DNA of 64,000 nt from Orychophragmus violaceus (lineage: Eukaryota; Streptophyta; Magnoliopsida; Brassicales; Brassicaceae): positions 60,780,500 to 60,844,499 of the forward strand of contig CM058233.1 of the NCBI GenBank assembly GCA_030180135.1, in the 5' to 3' direction. The number at the start of each line of letters is the position of its first letter. Positions within the stretch are counted from its first letter, which is position 1. Of the stretch, positions 34,172 through 45,116 are shown one piece after another. A program made the position numbers and the translations under genes. The notes beneath the pieces were generated by a model, which worked only from the letters and a program-made list of their open reading frames with translations, had not been told where the DNA came from and searched no databases.

Positions 34172-34892
34172 ATGTTCCACACGCTCCCAGACGCCGTAAA
34201 TCTTGGCATAGTCGAACGCGTTGCCAGTTCATGCTACACCGACCTCTTGTCGCTGATGGGTGTCAGTAAAACCTCATATCGTTTAGCTACCGAGAGAAGC
34301 GTCTTGCGAGTCGTAAACATAGAACCCTTACTGGACAACGCGGGTAGAGCTTCTATAAGAGACGCTGCACGACCTTTTTCCAAAGGTTAGTGAGATAACT
34401 ATATATATGTGAACATAGAGAGCTTACATGTCTAATACGGTTGTCTTTCCATTGTAACTTGTCACTGGTTCATCCTTGTGCGCAGGTGTTTGCTCGCCAA
34501 CCCCACCGCCTTATTACTAGAGGGACTCCGGACACTCTTCGTAGACCTAGATCCGCAAAGAGCAGTGTTTTTTTCGGCCAAGCCCCACAAGATTGCCGTA
34601 CATCATTTTTTCTCAAGGCATGAGCAAAATCCTTGCAGGGAACTGGGTAGAGGGATTACAACGTCTAGAGGACTTGCGCTGGTGGGTCGATCTAGAAAGC
34701 TCGGGTCACCTAACGGGGCGCATACTGAAGGCGGTTATTGCTTTGGGAACGCGAAAAGTAGGCACCTTTGTCTCGTCCTACGCTTTTCCAAACCCACCTT
34801 GCGGTGGCTGTAGGCTCCGACCTGACGGTGACCCCGAGTGTGTTAGTTGTTGGATTTTTTGTATCTCCTACACTCTTGCTATGCTGTCTTAA
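34172..34892 (+). pseudogene. F-box-like gene copy 4, diverged and frameshifted
   Basis: Exon 1 34172-34385 (MFHTLPDAVNLGIVERVASS, LLSLMGVSKTSYRL) is one base short relative to copies 1 and 3, throwing exon 2 (from 34486; RCLLANPTALLLEGLRTLFV) out of frame. A second shift near 34590 moves into the frame ending with LRWWVDLESSGHLTGRILKA and CGGCRLRPDGDPECVSCW, where CxxC...CxxC remains. The most diverged of the plus-strand copies. Confidence 0.7.
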
Positions 34893-35246
34893 CTTCGAAA
34901 GTTATCAAATCCCGCAGTGGTTAAATTAATGAATTCGTTGTCTATGAGTTAATGAGTGGTTTTCGCAATGGTCTATTAAAAGTAGCACAACATGCACGTT
35001 CATAACCAACAAACCTACATTTATAAATGTATTTGTAAATCATTAACGTGCTAACCCCGTTAAAGATATTTCTCAATTTTAGAACTAAATATAGTGCTAA
35101 TTAAGCATAATTAACTTATATGTGTTGTACTTATGTCATACGTTTATTTACAAATTGTATTGGACTTAAGTTTTTGTAATTTTACATTTGTGTATAACGA
35201 CTCCTTCTATTTTCGACGCAATATCAGGCAGATTTTTACATAATAA
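34893..35246. other. AT-rich intergenic DNA before the Helitron
   Basis: A GCACGTTCATAACC motif lies near 34993. Nothing coding is seen. Confidence 0.5.
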
Positions 35247-35922
35247 CTAGTGTCTGGCCCGCGTTTAACGCGGATTTATTCTTCTTTTTATTTAAATTTT
35301 TAGATTTAGTGGGACAATAATGTTAGAACATTTATCATTTTTTATTATATTACAATTGGCTGAGTTTAATTTTATTTTTTTATTGTCATGTTATGAATTA
35401 GTTTTTGTTTTGGTTTTTTATGGTTTTTAACACTTTATATCTTTTGTCAGTTTTTTAGTGTTGTATTTTAATTATTGAATTTATACCCGCACGCTAGTAC
35501 AATATTATATATTACTTTCTTATTTTAATAATAATTTATTAATTTTAATGTTTATATAATTTATAAAATAATTATGTATTAAATTATATAATTATATGTA
35601 TCAATTGATTTAGTAACTTAATTATGCTTGATTTTATTTCTTTAAGTTAAATTTTAGTTAAGAATAATTTATAATATTTATTTTAATATTAATTTCGAAA
35701 TTAATTATTATTTTATTAAATTTTTGAAAAAGATTTTCGTTAGATATGATTAGGATAAAAAAAGGAAAACAAAATATATTATAAGATATTATGAATAAAT
35801 CAAATATAAATTGTTTTACAATTTTACCCTTAATGAAAAATACAATTCCTAATAAAATCAAGGGCAAATTTCGGAAACAACATTTATGTACCATGATCAA
35901 TATCCTGTTTTAATAGTATAGA
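35247..35922 (-). mobile_element. Non-autonomous Helitron
   Basis: On the minus strand it starts TCTATACTATTAAAAC (35922 leftward) and ends with a hairpin CCGCGTTAAACGCGG, then GCCAGACACTAG (CTAG at 35247-35250). These are the 5' TC and 3' hairpin plus CTRR ends of Helitrons. It sits between an A and a T of the host strand, the usual Helitron target, with no duplication. 676 bp, very AT-rich, no ORF of interest, so it needs a Rep-helicase from elsewhere. Confidence 0.82.
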
Positions 35923-36169
35923 TATAGAATTAAGAAAAAATAATTTTTTACTGTAAGGGTTAAAGTAAGTACATACATTCATAACTTTTATATACGTCCA
36001 TATCAGCCATTTCAACGTTCATATAATCAATATAAGATGATGTTGTCTAGCAGTGATTTACGAATTCTAGGAAAAGTTTTATCAAGCAAACCACACTTAG
36101 AACCGGATGTAACACAAACATAAATTTTATTAATTAATTAAAAGTAGAGAGCCTAGAACATTCATATTG

Positions 36170-36679
36170 CTAGTAGGGCCAGGTGCTGAAGTTATGTTTA
36201 ACAATCTCGCAAAACGCCAATGACTCTATAGTCCATAAACAGTCCTCGCACATATCAGGGCTCTTCCAACCATCCACCCACCATCCGATCCAGCTATTCA
36301 TGGAGGCACACTTACATCTATGGACTTTGTTGATATCGAGCACTCCTGCCTTCTCAAGGAAAAAATCGGACGGTTTTTGATCCCGTACCAACCGGTCACG
36401 CGCAACAATCTGCATACGGATTCTTCGAGCAAATTCTCTGGTCAGCGCTATCCCTCTGTCCCCAACCTCTGCTTGACCATACATGACACGGACCAGCATA
36501 GACCAGGCGTACATACCAGTCTCCCATCCAGTCTCGGCGGATTTTTTAATCAATTCTTCCCCTGCTTCACGCCGACCTTTGTATATAAACTCGGACATAC
36601 CTTTCAGCAGTAGGCACGTACACATAGAGTTGTCCGCAGAATTGTATGTGCATCTAATCAAACAATAATAAACAGAAGG
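36170..36679 (-). pseudogene. Diverged F-box-associated exon 2, opposite strand (copy 6)
   Basis: Minus-strand reading from an acceptor-like TGTTTGATTAG gives CTYNSADNSMCTCLLLKGMS, then EELIKKSAETGWETGMYAWS and a C-terminal CKCASMNSWIG...CEDCLW with CxC...CxxC. This parallels exon 2 of the other copies (Cys start, ALLMEG-like, helical repeat, terminal Cys pairs) but is much more diverged. No exon 1 or F-box was found to its right. Open over 163 codons. Confidence 0.55.
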
Positions 36680-37622
36680 CCTACAGACGAAGTGATTTCA
36701 CCTATCCTTAAGCTCTTATTTTCAAAAGTTAAGACAGCACAGCCAAAGTGTAGGAGATACCCATCATTTTTAAAAGTTAAGTGATTTAACAAATCATTTC
36801 CCTGGCTATTTGTTCGCTGAAGTGATATCTACAAGTATAATCTTCGTTCAAATTAGCGAACCGATGCAACTTCTCTCTCCACAGTCAAACCTTGCATCTT
36901 TTCGGGACACCTCAAACGTCTCAAGACAGCTTTCAATTACATCTCACACATATCGATACCCCTTTTCAATGACTTGTCGCACAGATTGAATGACAAATAT
37001 ACAGTGACAAGTCCCGCAGATTTAACAGCAACTGTTTGAAATTCCAATTTTACGCAACAAAAATTCGCGAACCATAGTTTTCCACGTGGCATTATAACTT
37101 CTGTATTAAAGGACACATCACCCTAGCAGAGTTTTAGATAAAACATTCATGAATCAGAGTTAATATTGGTGGTCCCTCTATCTTTTTTGATTCAACACGT
37201 TGAAAGAATTCAACTAAGTTGAATCCACATAAGCAAACCCAAAAGTAATTCAACTACAACATCATTACCTTTAAACATATGAATTTAAAACTCAAATAGG
37301 TTATCTAACATGGTCTAAAAAGTTATCGTTAAAGTAAAGATCCTACTTAAATAAATTATATGGATATATGTCTTTTCAATATTTATTATATTCATCTACT
37401 CCAATTAAATGGGGAGTTTACACGTATTTACATGGCCGTAATAAAGATTGGCAGCCTTCGTTAAGGCAGATAATTGTTAGTTCGTGGTATGTCAATTCAG
37501 AATTTAACATATATCTTTATTACTCTCTACGTTTTTAGTATTGGAATGGTATATTAGTACAACTTCGACGGCTTCTTTCCACTTCTACCCATTTCAAAGT
37601 GACTTATTGAGTTATAAGATAG
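36680..37622. other. Intergenic DNA
   Basis: AT-rich with no supported gene. It precedes F-box copy 5 but has little resemblance to the promoters of copies 2-4 except GTTATAAG near 37612. Confidence 0.45.
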
Positions 37623-38067
37623 ATGCTTCAACTACCAGAAGGACTCCAGCTACGCATCATCATCTGTAGCGCTCACTCTGGGAAAATAGTTGACCTCTTG
37701 TCCATTGGTTCTGTAAGCAAATAATATTATGAGTTCTCCAACTCGCCTGAGGTACTCAAGGTGGCCAACATCGACCATTCCATGTCCAACGCCGAGAAGG
37801 TCAAAATAGGAAGCACGGCCAGGGCTTTCTTCGAAAGGTATTGATGCGTGATCTGTCAAAATACTTCTTTACTTGATTTCTTATTAACAAAATACATGTT
37901 GTAGGTGCCTCGACGCTGGAAATCCAACAGCCTTCCTGCTCGAAGGTATACGTGTTGCCTTCATGGAACGCGAATGCAGTGAGGCAATTAGCATCTTGCA
38001 ACGTGGCCTCACGGCAAGTCCATACAACATAATTGCTACCGGAATGTGCCATTTAATTAGTAGTTAA
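37623..38067 (+). pseudogene. F-box-like gene copy 5, truncated
   Basis: Exon 1 37623-37837 (MLQLPEGLQLRIIICSAHSG, then a TAA in SVSK-stop-YYEF) and exon 2 from 37905 (CLDAGNPTAFLLEGIRVAFM, ILQRGLTASPYNIIATGMCH). It ends at 38067 where the motif array begins; the LRWW and terminal Cys parts are gone. Confidence 0.78.
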
Positions 38068-38988
38068 CATATGAACGTTCATACATAACTAAGATCGTCC
38101 ATGTCGACATATTAAAGTACTTAATAACGCAATTAACATAAATAAACACAACATGAACGTTCAATCCAAAATACTCCGGCGAGCGTGAACACATGCATGG
38201 CACGTTCAATCCAAAATATTTTATACATATGATGTCAAATTATGTACGTTCATAGTATTATTGGTTAAGTTGATAAAAGTGGCCGTCGCTAACATATGAA
38301 CGTTCATAATAAACTATGAACGCCCATATCGACATTTAAAAGTAGTTAGTAACATAGTGAACGTTCATAAACACAACATAAACGTTCATTCCAAAATACT
38401 CCGGCGACAAAATATAGCGTGTACATATGCATGGCGATATTATAATACAACCTTAGACGTCGAATGCACCATATCAGAAAAAATGCACGACCATTCAAAA
38501 TATTTTATACGTATGATATCAAATTATGTGCCCGTCGCTAACGTATGAACGTTCATAATTAACATATGAACGTGCATAATTAACTATAAACGTCCATATC
38601 AACATTTAAAAGTAGTTATTGGTTAAGTTCATAAAAATGCCCGTCGCTAACATATGAACGTTCATAATTAACTATAAACGTCTATATCGACATTTAAAAG
38701 TAGTTAGTAACATAGTCAACGTTCATAAACACAACATAAACGTTCATTCCAAAATACTCCGGCGACAAAATATAGCGTGTACATATGCATGGCTCTATTA
38801 TAATACATCCTTAGCCGTCGAATACAACATATCAAAAAATGCACGACCATTAAAAAAGCCCCCGACATTCATAGTTAGCTATAACGGACGTACGTACGTA
38901 CATAACAAAAACGGTGAACGTGCATAGCCTACTAATGTACGCACATACTAAAACCGTTAACGTTCATTTCTACTACTCCCGCGCCATA
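38068..38988. repeat. Array of ATGAACGTTCAT-type palindromes in imperfect tandem repeats
   Basis: Roughly twenty copies of AACGTTCAT or close variants in 0.9 kb. Larger repeated blocks contain CAAAATACTCCGGCGA at about 38167, 38392 and 38750 and ATGTACATATGCATGG-like DNA; the steps are about 225 and 358 bp. It lies between truncated F-box copy 5 (plus) and the 3' end of the transposase gene (minus), so it is a shared downstream region. No coding potential. Confidence 0.85.
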
Positions 38989-41900
38989 TTAGATGGGGTT
39001 CTTACAATTGGTCCGGTTATGTCCTGGCTGGCGGCATCTTCCACATTTATTTGGCGTCTTTTCTTGGTGGGCCCCGTACCACCCTGCAAAAAATACACAA
39101 CAACCGTCATAGCCAAAGGTTCTGGTTCGACCTATTTCAAGTAAGCATAACAACTTACGAAGAGTTCGAAGAAAGATCGCTTTCTCTTAGTTGGTGGCCT
39201 TCCAGGGGGTCTCCTCGTAAGCTGTGGATGCAGGTCCATATTTTTCAGCTCCTCCGGCACATACTCATCATCTTCAGGTGAGCTAGGTACGGGTAGTACG
39301 GTACCCGCATAAGCGCGCTTCCATGCCTCTAAACCATACCATTTGTGACACAAATGGAGGGGGTTCATTCCCACAAATTTCGCTGCGGCAATTGCGTGGC
39401 AGCAAGGTAGCTTTAGCTTGTCATAAACCTTGCATCTGCATTCACCAGTGTTAAAGGAAATATGGTACCGCCGATCGGTGAGGGAGGTAACTTGCACACT
39501 CCACGGTGACGCTTGAGTAACTACCAATTTTGTAGAATCCTCTGCCAACGTAAGCCGCAACTTATCCACCTCCGGGGTCACTAACGACTGACTCTTCGCA
39601 GCCACATTTTATCTTAGACAAAACCACCGCATCAGCATTGTCCGTATGAACTCAACGGTGGAAGTAATCGGAAAATCTTTGCCTTTCGCGAGCACAGCAT
39701 TCAAGGACTCGGCAATGTTGGTACTCATCAGATTATACCGTTCTCCCATTCCATGGACTCGGGTCCAGTGCTCAAACCCTAGACCTTCTAAAAATTTTGC
39801 ACACTCAGAACTGCGTCGGGTTATCTCAGTCATAGCACCGAGGAAGTGGCCGGTCCTATATGCCCGAGCAGCATTCGAAACTAGATCCCCTAAACCCTCT
39901 ACCTTGAACTTTGTGCCTATGGTGCGTTCCAAGTGTACAGCGCAAGCTCCGTGGTGGGCCAGGGGGTAGACATGCATAATTGCATTGTAAATACCTGAAT
40001 GACGGTCAGAGACAATGACCAGGTCGGTGGAATCAGGGACAATTTCTACCAAATTGCGCATGAACCACTCCGAAGATTTATGGTTCTCACCATCAACGAC
40101 GGCAAAGGCAATGGGAAAAATCTGAAAATTCCCGTCCTGGAAACTCGCGGTTATCATGCACCCTCTGTATTTACCCCACAGTTGGGTCCCATCTACAACT
40201 ATAACGTTCCGTAGCCATGGAATACCTTCAATGGAAGCACCAAACGAGAAAAACAGACTTTCAAACCGCTTCACCAACTTACCCTTTTCTTCGTAATCAA
40301 CGCAATGGAGATTGTAAACAGTCTCTGGATTTGCTTTGCGCATCAGATACAAATACGCCGGAAGTAACCTGTAGCTGCCCTCTGCTGATCCGTTGACTGC
40401 CTCAATAGCCATCTCTCGGGCTCTCCACGCTTTCCAATACGACACAGTGATTGACAACTCATCCATCAGCATTAAAGGCAAGTCTCTCGGCCTAGGTCCA
40501 GTTCTTCCATTCCCATATTTTTTCTTCAACGGCTCTGCTATAACCCGTGCAGTAGCATTCTTGCTGTTCTCGGTCTCGAGTTAATGTCGCAAGAGTGGTT
40601 CAATTCTACTTTCCTTATCTCAAAATAAGAAAAATAGGGCACAACTTTAGCAAAAACCCTCCAATCACATCGAGGGTCGACGCATTGCATTACTATCTTC
40701 TGTGGTGTGGACCGCGGAGTACGGAAGTGAAACAGCCTCTTTATAGCATAAACACACATGGTTACCTGTAAATCCTTTTTGGTTTTGAATAACCGCCCCA
40801 CATATATACCATCATCTTCCGCTATTATATCAATTTCACCGAGGTCTTTCCCACCTTTTATCTCGTCGTCAAACATAGGTGGAGCATCTTGCGCAAACAT
40901 GGTAGCTTGATCGCGGATATCCTCATATATGTTCTGCAGGCTCAACAGCATACTACCTGAAGGTGTGGGCTCCATTGTGTTCTGAGTTAAAGAGGACACC
41001 AATTCCAGTTGCTCGTTACCCGGTTCTTCAACATCTTCGAACGCCCTGTTAAGCTGTTGTGTCCACTGAGTTAGATCGAAACAATCATACTCTCCTCCAG
41101 TATCTGCATCAGCAGTTGTCTCTTCAGTAGATGTCTTCTCAGTAGATGTCTTTCCACTAGGTGACACTTCAGCAGATGTCTGTCCACTATGTGTCTGTCC
41201 AGCAGATGTTTGTCCACTAGCTGTCTGTTTAGCAGATTTCTCTTCATGACCATCGTCGTTGTCTGACCCATCTTCGTTACCCGACGACTCCTCGCTTACT
41301 GTTGGCATAATGGTATCCAAATCCTGGTCCACACCATTCAAAGATATAATGGCTTTGTTTTCTTCGTACTCGCCATTAGAATCAAGGCCATCAAAGTTTT
41401 GCGTTTCTCTCACGAATGTATCGACAGTCGGAAAGACAGCATCCTCCGCGGCTTCAAAAGCTTCAACAATCGATTGCCCCGCTGGCAACAAATGCCCCAA
41501 TGCTTCCTGAAATTGTTCCACCGCCGTCCGAGCAATCTACTCCAAACACACGACTAGCGCTTTGGCTTAAAAGCAAGTCCTGGAAAGAACTCCCGCCGGC
41601 GCTTTGACGACCTTTCAACGATACATCATCAACTCTCTCCACTGCCTTTTTAGTCCTCTTCAACACCACGAGACCACCGCTTTGACTAAGTTTCGGAGGT
41701 ATGTCCAAACCACATTGTTTTGCTTCGTCAAACATACTGCTTCTACCACCCTCTCCAAACTCAGCATATAAACTAACCCCTCGTTTTTTCTTCTAATCAC
41801 TTTGAAAGTCTCCAGTCCATCTCCGCTCCCAATACATATTGGCGGCATCTTCGTCGATGCAATTGAACACATCCTCGCCGGCGCCACATACGTCAGCTTG

Positions 41901-42526
41901 CAGCTTGTTCCATGTTCAGCCTCGAACTCCTTCAACACCCTGGACTTGTATGATTCAGGTGTATCATCGCTGTGTAAGGTTATGCACCTCCCGTATGCCT
42001 GGTAATCAATGCTGAATTCCCATTCTCCATTGTTGGAACGAATCCACTTCCTGGCCACCACGTAAACAGGATCGCGGTGAACCTGATAAAGATAAATAAA
42101 ACATGTCTTATTGTTAGAAAAAAACACATGTCTTGCTAGCAAGAAAAAAACATGTCTTCACACTAATGAACGTTCATTATAAATGAAATTTGTGAACCTG
42201 TATAAAATTCAATTTCAGAGTAAAAACGAAATCCTGTCAGAATTCTGTTCCAGACCGTATCATATGTTCATAAGAGCAAAGCATAACTAAGATACAGAGA
42301 GATCATACTTCCAAAATAGCGAATAACGAGTCAGAGACAGATCCAAAGCTTGGAAGTAACGCAAATTTTCCTATTCACGTATTAGACGACGTTCATATGA
42401 ACAGTAAACCACTAGTATACGTTCATACTTACAATCCGACAGATTCACCGAGGAATTTATTTGTTCCATAAACATAAAGATTTACAGACGGTAAAATCGC
42501 AAAGGCTTAATTCTTACCTCCGCCAT
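38989..42526 (-). pseudogene. MURA-type MULE transposase
   Basis: Exons on the minus strand: 42518-42526 (MAE), 39159-42082, 38989-39083, all GT-AG. Order: N-terminal domain (VHRDPVYVVARKWIRSNNGE), acidic Thr/Ser linker, DNA-binding region (GRLFKTKKDLQVTMCVYAIK, QCVDPRCDWRVFAK), DDE transposase (VVDGTQLWGKYRG and VSDRHSGI with the Asp residues; TNIAESLN with Glu), SWIM finger (CRCKVYDKLKLPCCHA) and, in the last exon, a zinc knuckle CGRCRQPGHNRTNC. Breaks: a shift near 40580, a TAA at about 39606, and a one-base loss near 39047 that hides the knuckle. It would cut and paste the MULE by binding its ends; this copy is damaged but recent. Confidence 0.9.
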
Positions 42527-42869
42527 TAATGCAGATTTGAAACGAAAATAAACCACAAAACCACTGAATTTAATTCCATGCCACTATCATCAGCAACAAC
42601 CAATCGGATTTATGACCAAGATCTGTGTTGAAGTGAGATAAGTGCTGAAAGTTAACTCAGATTCTATTAATTAAATAGGCTCAGTAAACCTAATTAGCAT
42701 TAAATGCTAAGTGATTGGCGGGAAATAATAATATAAATAAAATCAACATCATGTCAGTTGCTATTGCCTCACGCGCCACGCTTGGAAGGTGATAGTCACG
42801 TGATTGCCCTTCGACCATACAACACACGCGCTGGAATGGGTTGTGTCTCACACTCCTGTGGGCAAAATC
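42527..42869 (-). other. Transposase-side terminal region of the MULE
   Basis: No gene. The upstream region of the transposase; a TATA-like ATTTAAATAGG occurs near 42670 but the start is unclear. Confidence 0.4.
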
Positions 42870-42990
42870 GCATTTCACTTTTTCTAATAGTGAATAAGTG
42901 TCACTGGATTAAATTCAAACACGAAAGTGTTACTTTCCTAAATGCCACGCAAAAAAGTGTCACTCTTGCCGAAAATCCCAAAAAAACCGA
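42870..42990 (-). repeat. Right terminal inverted region of the MULE
   Basis: AAGTGTCAC at 42896, AAGTGTTAC at 42925 and AAGTGTCAC at 42955 (steps 29 and 30 bp) on the plus strand, the reverse complement of the left-end motif, plus an inner GCATTTCAC. An outer TTTTCGGC-like stretch parallels TTTTTGGGC at the left end. Confidence 0.7.
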
Positions 42991-43419
42991 ACCGTTAACG
43001 GAAACAAACTATACGAATCCGAGCCATTTTCAGATCTCAATCCAACGGTTTAAAACGCGTCTGATGCTAAAGATGATGTGATTTTTCTCTCTTCTTTTTT
43101 TGTCTGATTACCTGATCGCTTTGTTAAAGCTCTGCGAATCTCTTTTTTCAGTTTCCTGAGAAAAATTAAGTTTCCAAGAAAAATAAGTATCCATAGCTTC
43201 AAATCCAGCTAAAATCCCAATACATTCGCATCAAATAAAAAAATTAGCTGAAATTTAACTGTTAACTACCAAAATATTCAAAGTAAAGGAAACAGAGAAA
43301 ATCATTTAAGCGAAATGTTCTTAAATTTCAAACAGAGCTTGAGAATTCTACGTAAAAAAAAATGTGGAAACACTAAAATGCAGCTCAAATGTGGACGAGA
43401 GAGAAAAAAAAAAAAAGAC
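42991..43419. other. AT-rich low-copy-looking DNA right of the MULE
   Basis: No repeat family or gene recognised; it includes the possible intron of the small gene at 43420-43535. Confidence 0.4.
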
Positions 43420-43535
43420 CTCGATCGAGAAATTTCTTCCTTGTTCCGGAGATTTATCGCTGAGAGAGCGCAGACAGCGAAGATGAAGAACACGATGAAA
43501 CAAGCGCTGATCAGTTTCTGAGATGACGACGCCAT
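43420..43535 (-). CDS. First exon of a small gene with signal peptide (partial)
   Basis: Minus-strand ATG at 43535 reads MASSSQKLISACFIVFFIFA then VCALSAINLRNKEEISRSR, with a typical cleavable signal peptide or signal anchor. A donor-like GAG/GTCTTTTT follows at 43420. A TATA box lies 83 bp upstream and the leader is pyrimidine-rich, so MASSSQ is preferred over the upstream in-frame ATG at 43601. No downstream exon is recognised, so the gene may be cut by the MULE or continue as an unrecognised exon. Function unknown. Confidence 0.45.
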
Positions 43536-43617
43536 TGCAGGGGATGAGAGAAAAAGTAGAAGAAGAATAAGCAGAGAGGAGTGAGTGTCAGAGTTGCACA
43601 AGCTCCAAGAAAACCGT

Positions 43618-43625
43618 CAATATAT
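43618..43625 (-). promoter_or_regulatory. TATA box of the small secreted-type gene
   Basis: TATATATT on the minus strand within CGCGTATATATTGACGG, 83 bp from the ATG. Confidence 0.45.
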
Positions 43626-43687
43626 ACGCGAAAACGGATGTAAACGTTGTCGTTAATTGACGCCGCTACTAGACGGAGCTTCACTCT

Positions 43688-43778
43688 GGGTAGTGGTTAC
43701 TAAACCAACCACTGGTTACTGGTTAGGGTCATAATGTTCTTAGTGGTTACTGAACCAATCACTGGTTAGGGTCATCAT
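43688..43778 (+). repeat. Short direct repeat, two units
   Basis: TAGTGGTTACTAAACCAACC...CTGGTTAGGGTCAT at about 43690-43733 recurs as TAGTGGTTACTGAACCAATC...CTGGTTAGGGTCAT at 43741-43774. It lies upstream of the small gene's TATA box. Confidence 0.7.
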
Positions 43779-44227
43779 TTTCATTTTTGCCGTCCCAATC
43801 CTGGTTTTAACGCCGTTACTGTAACAAAACTCTATTAACTGCTGCTGGTAACTAACCGCCTCCATTCTCTCTGGTGTATAAATAATAGAGAATCACATCA
43901 TTATTAAAATCTTCTCAAAGTAGAATGTGAAAAGATGAATGTCTACTAATAAAGATGTTCTGCCCTGCTTACCACGATTGAAAATGTATAAGTGGAACAC
44001 ATGTCTACTAGGACAGCCCGCCATAAAAAGACGATTTAATACATCTTTAACCATATTTCATTTCTAACTCCAAAATGAATCTCTAGATCTTTGTAAAGGG
44101 AAAACGACTTTATTGCTTTCAATATGATTAAGAATGTTTAAAAAATGAGACAGTGCAGAGCTTATATAGGGCTCTAGTACACGTTCTAAAGAATTAACTA
44201 AGAAAGAAATCTAAATGAAATATATAA

Positions 44228-45116
44228 CTAGCCATTGGCCTTTATGAGGGAATTAGCCCAACTATGGTAAGTGAGTTCTCCTTTGTATCTGGATGGATTG
44301 AGAGGATAAGTCAGCTTCTCTGGAACATCCTGGTCGTCATAGAAATTTTCCAAAATGAAGAAGCAATTACAAGAGAGCCGTTGGAGAGTTATTCCTCCAA
44401 GTGTGATTGCATCCGAAAAAGGCAAATATCCAAACATGTTGATACTCCTGATCTGGGGATGGATGGAGCATCGTAAGATGTTTTTAGACTCCTCTAAATG
44501 TCCAATAAACTCTCTTGCTGGTCGCCAAAGTCGGTTTTGTACTGAATCAAACCAGTTATCTCTCGTACTTTCCATAAATTGCTCCGTTTGGTTCAATTGA
44601 GAACATAGGTGGATCCACCTGATCCAAGACGTGCTGGTGCATATTACAGTGTTGTAGAAAGCTTCAAGAAGTATCTCAGACTCTCCTGGGCCCCACTGGT
44701 ATGTGTGAATCCTAATAAACCCGTAAGGTTCCAAATGAATCAAGCCGAGGAACCTCTGTCTTTGAACTTGAGTATCTCCTAAACGAAAAAATGGTATTGA
44801 CTTGATTCCAGTTCTCCACGTGCTTATCTTGGCTCAAGATTATATAACAAGTGGTTTCAGGGCTTAAATCCTTGTGGTTTGATCGCAATACTCCGTTGAG
44901 TCCATATATGTCCGCGGGTAAGGCCAAATAAGCAGCTTCTGAACAAACTCCAAATTCAGCTCGAACCAGGGCTGATTTGTCATGATAAAACTCTTCCAAA
45001 TAGTTGGTTTCCTGGTGATTATCAATTCTGATGTGATTGGGTCGAGCCAATTCTCCTATGGAAAGCTTCCAAGACTCGGCTACGACTTCGGGAGGATGTT
45101 TGTGAACCATCTCCAA
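44228..45116 (-). pseudogene. Unrecognised ORF of element E
   Basis: Two overlapping minus-strand frames (44712-45116 and 44228-44743): SWKLSIGELARPNHIRID, LSQDKHVENWNQVN, then LEPYGFIRIHTYQWGPGE and RPAREFIGHLEESKNILRCS. A diverged partial copy is at 63597-64000. I do not know its function; no domain is apparent. One frameshift near 44730. Confidence 0.5.

Larger units (their letters stand above)
15393..42990. mobile_element. Large MULE with DUF1985/Ulp1-like gene, F-box array and MURA transposase
   Basis: The edges are set by inverted terminal regions, each with three GTGACACTT-like repeats 29-30 bp apart. Inside are a plus-strand DUF1985...Ulp1-like gene, six F-box-like copies, a Helitron, a motif array and a minus-strand transposase with N-terminal DNA-binding, DDE, SWIM and zinc-knuckle parts. 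The Ulp1-carrying layout is that of Kaonashi-type (KI-) MULEs. The length is about 27.6 kb, of which 7.66 kb is the later Athila-type insertion B. A 9-bp target duplication was not found, so outer edges are good to perhaps 20 bp. Both main genes carry stops or shifts, so this copy is probably immobile by itself. Confidence 0.75.

Noticed and set aside
34593..34892. Treating the 99-codon ORF as a separate gene
   Set aside because: It aligns with exon 2 of the other F-box copies after a frameshift.
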